Assembly: GCF_024362695.1 (NCBI RefSeq)
Contig: NC_065405.1
Coordinates: 6,704,672 to 6,768,671 of the forward strand
Source: Pectinophora gossypiella
Taxonomy: Eukaryota > Arthropoda > Insecta > Lepidoptera > Gelechiidae
Direction of reading: 5' to 3'
Length of the DNA: 64,000 nucleotides
Shown: positions 34,823-48,500 of the stretch, piece after piece
Layout of the letters: each line of letters starts with the position of its first letter
How positions within the stretch are numbered: position 1 is the first letter of the stretch
The notes under the pieces: model-generated
Told to the model about the DNA's origin: nothing
Databases searched by the model: none
What the model saw: the letters and a program-made list of their open reading frames with translations, nothing else
Translations under genes and position numbers: made by a program

Positions 34823-36544
34823 ACGATTCATTATTAGAATTCGAAAAAATAATTTAAAATGAAAAATGAGATTGATTTTTAATCATCTTTTACTGGCTTA
34901 TATTTCGCCACACCAGCCGGGATCCAACCGGGTCCAGCAGTGGACCGATAGTATTCAAAATATATTTCTCGGTCCATTTTATGGTTATAATTACTATTAT
35001 GAAGGGGGAATGAATGGGTGGGGGAGGGACTGGCATTGGAACACCTAGAAGTGCGTGTATGAAACGATTGATGAATGTGGAGGAAGCAAGAGAAGTGTGT
35101 CAGGAGCGGAGCAAATGGATTTTCATAGTTTCTGCTTACCCCGGTGGAAAATAGGCGTCAGTTTATGTATGTACGTAAGGGGGAAAAGTAAATCAAAAAG
35201 TAAATTAACACATTTTACATATATTTTACTGACAATATTTACACAATAATTTTAGTGACCACACTTATTGAGCTAGCCATATTGTATGAAATGTGCATCA
35301 AGTATATTTTCAATGTAATTGAATTACATTACAAATAGGTTAATTAGATTAGGATTTGGCAGGATTTTGCTTGACAAAGTCACATTCCAAATAGCGATTA
35401 ATACACAGTTACATTGGCTGGTACAACACAACCTTTATATTAAAATATAATATAAATATAAACTGTACTAATGTATAACAATTTTCATAATATAAGTAAT
35501 AAATTTAAGTAAATAGATATACCTAACAAACGTGACTGGAAATTATTTTGCTATTAAATTCAGCTGTCGGTGAATTTTACTAAAACGAATTTGGCAACAA
35601 ATTTTCCTATCATTGGCACACAACAGCTGTTTGCTTCAATGACCTAACTTTGTCTAAGTATGATACCGAATAAATAAAATTTCTTAAGGCTCTATATAAG
35701 TATATGATACACATAAATAAAATAAATTACCAGGATGATTATTGGATCATGCATATCTAGGTAATAAAAACGTGTTCAATACAATGTTCACACAATGTAT
35801 TAATAGGTATACATTTTAAACTTTTACATTTTGTACACATAATCATTACTTGTCGGATCTACAAGAAAAGATATTATTATTTTATGTACAGATCAAAAAT
35901 GTTATGACAATGCTATAGTTATTATAGAAATAGAAATCCATTGCAAATCTGAATAAGTACATATCACTATAAAATATGAGCTTTGTTGTCAGAGGCCACA
36001 GACAGATGCCAATTTGATAAAAAAGACGGTTAAGTATACAAAATCATAGCATTAAAATTTCTTAATTAAAATAGTATAAAAATTTGTAAACTCGTTATAA
36101 ATAATAATGCACCAGGCATTTGCTCGGTAAAGCAATTGGAATCTCTAATTAATGCTATTCACAGTCTAAAAAGGAAATAATAGCGAACATGTCCCTTCTA
36201 ATCTCTACACATAATATAATGTGATACGACTATGCAGTACAAAACTTTTGCCAAGATCCCATTTCCGTACAAAAGAGTTGATTGATCAACTTGTGATGTG
36301 ATATGATGGAGTCAATGACACGGTCATAATTTTGAGATCCATATCGGCGCGAGGTATGAGCGGACAGAACTACGTTCCGCGGAGCTTCACACTTGCCACT
36401 GCACTAATTCTAACCATGTTGGGTTCACTAGTAAAACGTCAGCGCATCCCTTTCACTGGTTCACATTATTTTTTAGTATCACATGTCCTTCTTTTTCTTT
36501 TCACATTTAATGACATACTAACGTATTTACTGCCAGCATGTGCA
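34823..36544. other. LpR 3' side: probable 3' untranslated region and intergenic DNA
   Basis: Lies downstream of the LpR stop codon on the minus strand. AT-rich, no coding signal. The end of the transcript could not be placed. Confidence 0.35.
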
Positions 36545-36589
36545 CTATACAAAGTCATTTGTACCGGGTGTGTTGAGAGGTTCTTGAGC
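36545..36589 (-). CDS. LpR: LpR exon: C-terminal 14 residues and stop
   Basis: Acceptor TTTACAG, then AQEPLNTPGTNDFV and TAG (36545-36547). Reading through the previous donor instead would give an unrelated tail ending soon after, so this spliced end is preferred. Confidence 0.9.
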   Translation of the reverse strand, partial: AQEPLNTPGTNDFV

Positions 36590-39500
36590 CTGTAAACAAA
36601 TAGAAATAAGTTAGTTCACCAATCTGATAAAGACATGGTATATTATTCTAACTAGACAAATGTAAGAACATTTTCCTCATTGCTACGACGCTACAGGAAG
36701 AGTAAGGTACACCTAAGCAAAGTAAAATCGCTATTACGTAAAGAAACTACTTAGATACACGTACTATTTCTAAGATTATTACCGAAACTTACCATGATTA
36801 GCCCTCGCATGTTAATGCATGAAAAATAAATATTTTTGGCAGTAAATTATTAGTAACGTTAAGCATGAGGCAGAATATAAAATAACGTTACTCTTCTAAT
36901 TCAAAGGGACTATTTACAGCATTATACACCTACCATTTATAACCAATAATTTGGCAACTATTATTTAATACTGATGCGGTAAAAATGTTGGCACATTGAA
37001 ATTGCCCGAACCTTAAGTCTAAACGAAAATATTTTCTATATAATTTCTTAAAACAAATCCTAGTCCTATAAGTAAACATAATTCTAAATACATCAAGTTT
37101 TAAAATGTCTTAGGCAGACCTTAAATAGTTTTGCTATCTTAAGATGCCTAATATAAATTTGCTATTTACAATTTTATAATTTTGGCCATTTGGTTTTGGG
37201 GTCTGTTATTCATTGTACATAAAATTGAAGTGTAGTCTCCAATTGTTTATAGTTTACTATGTTGATGTTGTTGGGATCAGTTACCTAAAACTTGCTTATG
37301 TTAATTGGCTCCTTTGTGGAGGGCTGTGCAGGGTTTGCACGACTTATCTTAGGCTATTTTGTATGTTAAGCGTACACTCCATGGCAGTAAGTGCTCTCAC
37401 CTCCTCGCCCACGGTGCTGGGGTATAGTTTGCTGCCCGGCGCGTATCCATTCTTCTCGAGCGCGAATTGGTCTTCCGTGGTCTTGCGGTACACAGGATTA
37501 TCGAAGTTCATCGACGTCACGTTGCGATGGACGTAATGTCGGTACATAACCACCGCAATCTAGAAGAAAATAAAATTGAAATACTCCAATATCATGTTTT
37601 TCTTTCTCTCTAAACTGTCGGTTACGTGATGTAAAGTTTTTAATATCAGGAAGTACAAAGACGTCATACTGTATTAACCAGTCGATTAGTGTGATCACCT
37701 AAATTATAAATAACGGGCACAAGGTCTATATTTAACTAAGGATGTATTTTTGACATCAAATCTATTCTTAACGCGCTGGTATGTTTTAATAGTTCTCAAA
37801 TGTGACAGAAGCAATAGTAATTTCCATCAATTGATGTCAATTAAAGTGGTAGTTCTGATCATTGACGTAATTTAATACAATTAAGGCATTGACGAAAGCA
37901 ATTTATCAATTGGTGGTGCTATCTAGAGTATTCTATCTTCCCTGGTATCGACTTGATCGACGAATACGCAGGTGCTCTTCCTAATTTAGTTAATCATCAT
38001 AATCAATCTCAACATAGCGCCATTATCTCAAGGTTTCACGACTGAGAAAATTTTGTATGTAGGTACTTTTTTCATACTTTATTAACATTGAGTCTTTACA
38101 TGTTTACTTTCTAAAGAAAATTTTTTCCGTCATTTATAATTCGACCTACTGCCACTTTAGTTTACATAAAGTATATCGTAGATTTGAATTATTCATTCAC
38201 TGAAACTGCAAATCAATGCATGACTAGTAACTTTATATCAGCACTAGTCACAATTAAAGTATATAAGAAACGATTTATTTTTTTAAAACATAGCCGAGTA
38301 ACACATCACAGAAACCTTTCGTGGTAACCATAACAATGTGACCTCATTTCTCGGCACTATTAGGTACATGGTGACACTCGATACGACAGTAAGAGCGGAC
38401 ATTCAAATGCGAAACACAATCGCAAGGACAATAGAGATTTGATGAACGCTAATCGTAAACAAGCAAATAATTTTGAGTTACATGAGCCACATTGAGAGGT
38501 TTTACTACTGAGATTACAGATTTTGATTAGTATTTTATTATAGGCAATAGTTTTCTTAGTAAATTCTTATTATTTTGTTGTCGTACGTTGTGTAAGTTGG
38601 TTGTATGTGATGTAAATAAATGTCATAACAATTTTGTTGAATATAAACTTACCAAAGCTGCTAATATAATAACACCAGAAATTACAGCAACAACTATTCC
38701 GGCGACCACGCCAGCGTCTCTTCCACTAGTTGAGATTCCAGACCCTGCTTTAGGTGCACCTTCCGTTACACCTGAAATTAGCAAAACAAAATTACATTAG
38801 CAACTAAAATTGTTTCAAGCGCGTCTATTTCATCTTCGCAACAACATTTCTTATTTGCCTTAATGGAATGACGAAACTGTAATGTGCAACGGTCTGCTGA
38901 CTGCTTAGCAAGAGAAATGTAAAGCATGAACGAATTAGGTAAAATTGTTGCAAAGATCAAATATTGTTTGCAGGTTTAAGTACTTGTTAACACAAACATG
39001 TTATTATACACAATGACGATTCAAAACTTGTTCCTCCACCAGGGCTGTTAAGGTCACAGGAAATTCGATTATTAGAAACAAAAAGCGACGTCGGATGAAG
39101 TAAGCATGTTGAAACCTAAATTAGCAAACGAAACCTAACTGTTTAATATTGATTACTTAGCATAACATTTTAAGTAAATATTTCCGCTTTTTTTAAATCA
39201 CTTTGCTAGGGAATATTTGCTGATTCGTAATTCTTGTTAGCAAGTTCATTGTCAACACAAGTGTCCCTGTTAAGAACACAAATATTGACAATACTATTGA
39301 CGCCATTCAGTTAACAGCGTGCGTAAAAATTACAATTCACAAAATCAAAAGGTTAACAAAGTGCATTTTCTTACGTAATATGATTTATTCTCTCGTTTAG
39401 TGCGACAATAATTATGAAAGTTTAAATATTAGAACTAATGATTTCGCGTGGGTATTCTAACCGGCCTGCACAGACATTCTATTTACGGCTACTGTCAATG

Positions 39501-42500
39501 AAACGTGCCAAACTGTTACTGGTTACTCGAATGTCTTAGCCTACTTTCCGTGTAACATTATTCTAGGTTGCTTCTTCGAGCTTCTACTGACAACATGAAA
39601 AACTAATAATAAAAATAATTCAAAATAAAAGACATTACAAACAATATAACAGGAAAACCATAATAATGGTATGTGGCATGTTGTGATAAACCCGAATATT
39701 TTTTAGTAGAATGAATTGCATTACGATTCTACTGATTGTCGTCCCTTTGTTATTATAATTATCTAACACGAAACGCAATTTTAAATTTACATAACAAGAA
39801 GCATTGTATAGAACCACTACGAAGATTTTCTATAAACTTATATTTAGCAGGAGTATAAATAATATTATATTTGATCGTATGGAGAATCGTTAATAGCAAT
39901 AATTCCGATTTTAAAACAGTTAGTATTAGTATTTTACACTAATTAGCTTTTTACACAAATATTAATTTGCAACATGCACCCAGTTCAATGAATGAATCTG
40001 TGTGTCTCCCTTAAAAAAAATCGAATATTCTAATAATTTTTTTACGTCAAACTAATATACTGTACCTGGTGCTAAAGGTGGTACAAAAGGCGTACTCGAG
40101 GGCTCTTTTAACTTTTCATTCACTTTACTAGTAAACTCTGGTAAATACACTAAACTTAGTTTTTCAAAGTCATAGTGAGATTCAGCAATGGGCTTGGGGG
40201 TTGAGTCTGGTATCCGCTCAAGGGCAAGATTTTTAATAAAGAGATCAATAAAAGGGGCCTTCTTCTTTTCGAGCTCTTCCTTGTCACTCTCCCAGTACGC
40301 CTTCATTGGCTCAACTTTTGTTTCAGCAGGTTTCAAGGTGTTTACCTCTTCAGGTACTTCAGTCGTATCTTCACTCTCCGCAATAGCTCGTCCCAACTTC
40401 AAGAGAAGGCTTAACCCTTCTCTTTGTAAATTCACCATATGTGGTTGGTATTCCCTTTAATAATTCGCTTTCAAAACCGTAACGCATCAGTTTTGAATTT
40501 TTGGCATGCCCTGAAAATCAGTCAAACGATCCTAAATTGAAGACACACAGATATTTATTTAGCATTCACTATGAACTCCACTGTTAATGTATATCCTACG
40601 ATAATTTGTTAGTAATGACAGGTAAGTGTCCAATCTCCCAATTATAAAAGATGCCCTTATCTTATCTTATAAAATGAAGATGATTCAACCCACTCATGAT
40701 GCAGTAGCTACGCTTTGGTTCAAATTTGTGGCATTTAGTAAACAAACAACTAGTTTCATGAAGAATTTTACAATTTACAAGTTAAAGAATGTAATGTTGA
40801 CGTAGAGGTTGTCTACAGCAAGGTCTTTCTAGTATGCACTTTCATTTTCAGTTTTGAAACATAACCTCAACACCACAAACTTGATCCAACAAAATAGATT
40901 GAATAATTAGGATAGGATTTCAGGTTTAACAAAAAACAAAACGGAAGTAAAGCTCTCGAAAGTACTCACTGGTTGCAGGTGTAGCCTGAATAATTTTAGT
41001 TTCGTTTGGATGAATAGTCTGTTTTTGAAGCTCCTCATCCGGTATAACTGTATCTGTAGATTTTAGTATAAAATATCCTTTATAATTTGTCTTCAGGTAG
41101 GGTTTTCTTTGATAACAAGTTAACCTTGTTGTTATTTTTGAACTTATGAGCGTAAAATTGGAATGTTGGGTCGCTCACACACAGCCCGTACGGAATCACG
41201 GAACGGAATGAGAAATGTCAGACGAGCGAACGAATGAAACAGCGACAGCATGCGCTCTCGCGGCTGGCGCTATACCGGCAAATTGAATCGCTTACCAAGA
41301 CCGTTCGTTCCGTCAATTTAACTGTTAGGGATCCGCTATACTTCATGAAAACTCATCCAACCTATACAACAAGTTCAAAATCGACCTACTATATTATGTA
41401 CAATATTTTATTTTTTCCGTCCTGCGATGTTTGTGAAGATGTTAACATAAGACATGCTTTACGAGCACAAATCATTTTTGTTTTTATAAATATTGAACGA
41501 TTACAATCCATAACCATTACTATATTGATCTGTTATTCATTGAATTGGACAATTCCAATTCTCCATTTCTATAATTTTGAATATCATGCATAATATCTGA
41601 ATAAACGACGCCATTCCAACATGCGGAACACCATAGGGAAACCCGTTTCGTGCTTGTTGCCTACGCGGCGGCCGAATCGTGCTATGAATTGACTAACAAA
41701 AGGTGGCGTGATCCTGACGTCACGTCACCTTATTCAGCTGCCATTGGTTATTGGTCGACCGCTGTTCGTTTTGGGGAGAGTAGTATCTGCTGTCCCTTTC
41801 CATTGCAAGCGCCGCACGTGTGAGGTCATTCAAAATGACAGAAGATACCTGATTTAAATTTTAACCAAATTTAATCACTGTATGTGTATGAATCAGCGCC
41901 GGATGAGTTGTAGTAGGCGTTTTATGATTCGTGTAGGTATTACAGATAAGGTACAAATACAACCTGCGGTAAACGGTAAACGTGTGTTTTGATGCGAATG
42001 AACATAGAATTGTTATGGCTACGTATTCATTAAAAAAGCTGATAAAGCGTCTGGAGCTTATAAGTATTATAAATAAACAATCGAAACCGCTATGATTGAG
42101 GAAATAAAGATAATATAATCAGAAAGCACGTTATCTTTTTAATGAATGCGATAACAGACAAGACGGTGATTTATTCGCAATTTTTCCAAGTCCGATGACG
42201 ATGAGTAATTGTTATTGATCGGGAGGCCTATCTAATCATGTGTGCGGAGGCGTGGTATCTTCCACAGATAGGTATTTATAATTCGCAACGTTACAATTCA
42301 GGCGAATACGGAGATAAAAAAACATCGTACGATCTATCATCATACAATGACGTAAGGATTACGTGGCTCGCGTGGCGGTCGAGGCAGACACCAACCAGCT
42401 GACCGACGCGTGTACAGGAATGAGATTGCACATCGCAATACGTCCACGATTTATCTACTTTTTGGCAGGTGTTGCAATTACTATTTACTCTTACAAAAAT

Positions 42501-45500
42501 AAGTTTGTTCCTAAGTATTTCAGATTCACTAACCCGTTCATTCTCGATGTCACGCTGTTAATATAAAACCCCATTTACTGAGCGAATTTACTCTATAATT
42601 TGTAGTTGAATTTTAAATCAGTTTACGGAAAGAATTAGCTTTTAAACTTGTACAATAAAGGGAAAATGTAACAGTACCAACAACTATGTATACGAGGATA
42701 GGTAATAAAAACGGATATTATCCTTTAAATTTGGAAAAGTACGTTTATAAAATAAGCCTCTTTCTTGTTTTAAACACGTCAAAAAATACACATCATGATA
42801 CACCGTCAACGGTAGAGTAGATTTCAAAATACGGAATATTCCAAAGATCGATACCAATTATCGCTTCCCTGATCAATACTCGTAAATTACAAGAATAAAG
42901 ACACTATTCATAAACATTCCCACGGAGTACAATAACAAATCATATCGTAAGAATTCGTATTACGTTACGAATTGACAATATTGATTTAATTTTGTATATA
43001 GTATCGGTTCGTTGGTAGGTACCTACTACCTACATAGTCGGTAAAAGTTTATTTACTTCTATCATCTATTGAACATGTTGAACTGCAAAATCGAAATATT
43101 CCATTTCATTATAAACAAACAAAAGAACGAAACAAAAACAAACAAATGCCTCAAAACATGTTTGCGCAAAATATACCTTAGTTTTTACAACATTACTTCA
43201 TTCTGTTCTAATAAAAAACTCACACACGCTTGATAATTTTCCTACTAGAAGTCGATATGATTATTTTTAGTTTCTTGATTTAAGTTACCGCTGATGATGT
43301 TAATTCAGCTTCTAAATATAGATTCATTCGAACGATTGATTTTGTGGACTGTGTCAGTTTGCCCACCCTGTTTTAATGATCTTGTGTCATAGAAAATAAA
43401 CAGTGCATTCTTAGATACCTATTGTATTACACTCGAACTGATAAGTAGATAAAGACTGAACCGAAAAGTCGATAACAAATTATACTGTAACAGTATTAGT
43501 ACCTACGCAATCAAAGGAGTACTGGTTGTGGAACAGACTCTGTGACGGCCTTCGACTGCTCAATCCGCCAGCCAATTAATTCCAATCGCATCCAGCCTAC
43601 ACCAGTCGGAGGCCAGTTTTTCAGTCTGTTTCGCGCGTAAAGAAACCTGTTTACGACGTACCAATTCAATCAAGCTAAGACCTACGGCACACGCGAATTC
43701 TTCCAGAATAACAACCATCTCAAAAAAAGTAGCAACGCCAACCAAAAATGGACTTGTTGAGTCTCTGTCACTTCAGTCAGATGAATCGATGTCAATTATG
43801 ATAAGTGACTTTTTATTGACCTCTGACAATTGCGGTATTGTCGAGCAATAATTCTTTCATTGCGGATATAGTTACCAACTATATCAACGGACTCTTTATA
43901 CTGAAGAAAATATTAAAGCATGCTCGATCGTGATCTCTGTATCACGGTCTTGACCCACAGGCATTAGACAAGGAGGCTCATTCTCTCATCATTTATTTGC
44001 GCTTATGTAATTTTTCATAATTACTTTATATTTGTAATAATACAACAAGGACGCATTGTTTGTCATAAAGATTTAGTAGCATTAGGTACCATAGATGTTA
44101 ACAGATTTATGAAATTATTTTTGTTTTCTCTTTGTGAGATTTGTGAAATGTTCACAACTCTTCCGTCAATCGAAAAACACATAACAACGTAAGTGCATAT
44201 TAAGTACGTAACAATTTTGTATTGTCTGTGTGACTGCAATGTATAAGAGGACTCGTGCCGTGGTTTCATATTATACGCTCTTCCCCGTAATAGATCTAAA
44301 TATGCGTATGCTACTGATATGTGTATTATAAGCATCCTGGAAAATCCGCACGTAGTTCCCAGAACATGTGTCACTACGCTCATCAGAAATAAAAACAAAT
44401 AATTATGTCTGAAGCACTTACAAAGTAACGCGTTCCACCAAAAAAATACCACATTTCCCACTGAGATAGTACATAACATAACAAACATTATAAAATATTA
44501 TAAGGTGTATTAAATTAAATCAAATTAAGTATTCTTTTTTGTTCTTTAGATTTCCACATGTGAGAACAAAAACAAAGTAAATCGATGCTATTTTGCATTC
44601 TGGAATAATCTGTTCGCGATGAATTAAGTCGTAGTTTATTCACGATGTATGTAATCTAAACCTACATCAGATTGTCCAAACAACTTTGGTAACGAAATTT
44701 TCCACTGTGTAATCAAGTTTTCAATGTAAATTACCGTAATTATTTTCGCATAAGATTTAGTTCTGAACTTTTATCCAGACCTCCTCCTCCTTTTTTTTTT
44801 GTTTCTTTGAGAGATATTTTTTTATTAGATCTTTTCAGAGTCTAGATTTCGCCTTACACTTTTTACCTTACACATCATCGTCATGATCCGTACGAATCTG
44901 AAATATAAACGGGTTCACCTTCCACGTAGTCATTGCCACAATACACGTGCTTACACGTGTGTACGTCATTAAATAATTATTACAAAAGAGGTAGATGACA
45001 AACTGGTCATCCAACTGTACCGTGTCCTACATAATTAATTGACTATATTTGCAGTGGATCAGCTCCCATGTCGGACTTTACAGCCTCCAACGAAAGTGCT
45101 TCGCTGACTCTGCTTGAATTGTCATCAGTAGACGTCTCGATGTCTACGAGTATTTCATAAAATAATATTGGAACAACAGTTGCAACCTCGAAACGTGTCC
45201 GAAGAACTGATTTTGCTCCAATGATCAATGCAACTTTTCAAAATTCAAAAATATTCACATACAATTTTTAAAACCCTCAGACTTATATTTTAGACGCCAA
45301 GGTGAATGATACAAATAAAATGGTACTTACTGTCTTCGACGCACATCTGGTTATCAGGCAGTAGCCTAAGACCGTTGGGGCAGGCGCAGGAGACTCGAGG
45401 GGAATGGGCACCTATCCTGGGCGCGGGGAGGCAGAGGTGAGAACAGTGGCCGTTGACAGCAGCGCAGTGGTTGACGCCGTCTGGTTGCCGGTACGGGTGG

Positions 45501-48500
45501 TAGACGTGAATCACCATAGGATTTTGCAGCTGCAAGAAAATCAGGAAATTAAAATTCCAGGCTCATCGCATCCATCTTCTTGAATACTTCAAGTTGCCTT
45601 TTGGTGACTCGTCGTTCTGTTCCTAATAAGGGTTTATTCGCTGGAACATGAGTTGCACCGTTGTGCTTGTCTGTCATACTTATATATATCAAAGTATTAA
45701 ATATATTGGTCTTGTTTTGATCGTAAGTTTCTGTCGTTACCGTGGCTTGATTCTTTCGTAAAATAAGACCTACGTTCGTCGTTTTAATGACATCCAGGAA
45801 CTTAATAAAAACGCCACTTCGGTTTCTTCCACTCATTATCATGGTAATGACTAAGATTTAAATTATACACATCGTTACAAATACGTTACAGTACACCTGC
45901 ACTATGCGATAGGTATTCTTATAAATAGGCCCAACAATAATTGTTTTATCTTCCGAATTTAACACCCAACTTTAATAAGAAAAATTCTCATTTTTTTCTT
46001 ACCGTGTGAGTAGAAGTGATAGCCTCAACATCCTTTCCGTTGAACTTGTTGGCGCGGTAAACAGCTGTTTTGTCCCAGTCAGTCCAGTAGACCCAGTCTT
46101 CGAATGTGGTGATGGAGAAGGGATGACGAAGGACATCAGTAGAGTACAGGATCACTCGTCGCGCTGAACCATCGTAGTTGCAAGACGAAATTGTATTCAG
46201 TTTCGCATCCACCTGAGAAATTGACGGTACTTTGTTAGTGCGTCATAACTCATAAGTAACACTAATATACAATTACATACGCTACGTGTTTGACCCTATG
46301 TGAGAGATCACTAACCAGGAAATTTTGATCCATTGTTCCTTTTTAGTACTTGCTTAGAAAAACATATTTTTTATTGCAATTATACTTAGTAATGTTTTAA
46401 CAACACGTATTCAGTATCTAGTTTGGAATCATTGGGTTTTGCTATCGATTTATAAAATGTTTTAAATACTTGAATTAATAATTTAAACTTTATATGTTGC
46501 ATGTTTAATACATAATCATCTTTGATAACAGAATTGAGGAATTTGCACGTATCTTTGTTTAAATGAACATCTACAATTTTTTTGATTTTATTTTACGTAA
46601 GTACAATGAAAGATTACCATTAAATTGCCTAACAACTAATCCCTGTGGTTTTGGATACAAAGGCAAAAGCATTCCCGGAATGGCAATATGATACCTAAAT
46701 TAAAAACTTTGTTTTCGTCAGTTTCAATACGCATTTAAGTAGAGAAATTCCCACGTGTGTTGGAAGTCTTGGAACTTCTTGGCCATATGAATGTTTCCTT
46801 ATAATTTACCTTATATTTTCCATTAGTACAAATGTAAACAACTTACCCAATAGACTCGTTTGCGAACAAGGTCAAGCGTGAGACCATTGGGCCATTTGAC
46901 GTCGTATGATACGATGGTCTGCCTATGAGAGCCGTCCATGCCAGCGCGTTCGATCTTTGGAGTTTGACCCCAGTCGGTCCAGTACATCCAACTGTGAAAG
47001 AATAAACATTTTTGTAGCATTCGAAAACCTTTGTTAAAAATACGCATTGGAAGTTTCAAGGTTCAGATTCTTCAGATCGTTATTTTGGATCTTGTACCTC
47101 TAAAGATTCCTTTTGAAAACATGTCGCTGGACATACCCAAGATCTTCAAAGGTTCAAATTCTCCGCCTACCCGAGATTCCTATACCTACTTTGTCCAGTA
47201 GTCTGACGTACATCGAGACTTTTATGTTTTATGTTATTTGACCTTTAAACGTGGTGTGGAAATGCGTACTAGATACCATCTAGGCAATAAGGGTAGCCTT
47301 CATGCGGCCTTCAGTTGTTTTATTGTTTGTCTTTTTATAGCAAAGGAGGTCCGTGTTGTTCTATATTTTATAGTGACCGTAGATAATCAAATTATAATTT
47401 ATAAGTATAGATCGACAATGATCTATTGGCACATGGATGACTTTCGACAGTGGAGCGCTCGTGTGCAACATGTCCATATATTCTCCATTTTCTTCAAAAA
47501 TGACGTTTATGTAGAACGGCTAGTTCCGATTTCGGGCGTGCGCCAAAACATCCTTGTCGGACTAATTGTGTAAAACAGCTGAAAAGTCCACGTCAAAATG
47601 TATTTCCACTTCAGGATTATTTTTTAAGTAGGTATATTTAAGCTATTTTCATACTACATATTTAAAAATGTATGTAAGTAGCGTCATCAATTGTTTACGT
47701 TCTTTTTTTAAGAAGATTCGTTGATTAGATTACGTTAGATCGAAAGATTACTAAAGAAAAGCGTATATTAATTATTAGGTTTGCTGTTCTATTCAAAACT
47801 CGAAAATGTATTTTTTGTTTGAAAAATGAGCAAAAAATTGTTATCCCAAAATTAAGCGTTTTTATGAATGAAGACTATAATAACTCTATTTGTCAAAGCT
47901 ATTTGTAGTAATTTACCGTAAGGTATGTAAAAGTATTCTTCAATTCTTTGTTAATTTCCGGACGTCTTGCGTCAGCATTTACTAATTGTTTGTTAGCTTT
48001 AAACTGGACAGAAGAAAATAGGACCTATTTAGGCTGCAGAATAAAGTATATACCACCCAGGTAAAATATTGGCTAATCGCGTGGGGTACCCATTCAGCGT
48101 TCTCGGACAGACTGCTCCTCTGCATGTCGATAAAGAGTACCTAATTGAGTTGTTATGCTTAATAATAGATCTTATTGCCTCCTATCCAGTTGAAAGTATG
48201 CAATCATTGGAATATCAAGTCCAACTAGAAATATAGTACTTATATCATTCTTCATTCGATCAGTGGACTTATTGCCGGTTGTTACCTAGTTTATTGTGTT
48301 TAGATTATGCAAGGCCACGGTATATCAACTACGAGGACCTTGACCAATGGTAAACAATGACGGGTTTGTCATTTCTTATATCGTAAATCAAGAAATATCG
48401 TGAAAGTTTATAATTAAATACTGAGGGTTAAATAATGAGTACCTACTTAGAACAAATTTCATTTTATGTCATAGTATATCCACAACAAAACTATAACACG

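Noticed and set aside
37344..37400. Unspliced reading of the LpR tail ending in ECTLNIQNSLR
   Set aside because: A good donor (GAG|GTGAGA) lies at 37401/37400, and the exon at 36545-36589 supplies a tail ending typical of insect lipophorin receptors.
41160..41840. Possible internal promoter or CpG-rich regulatory region in LpR
   Set aside because: GC is locally higher, but no initiator, motif cluster or first exon could be recognised.
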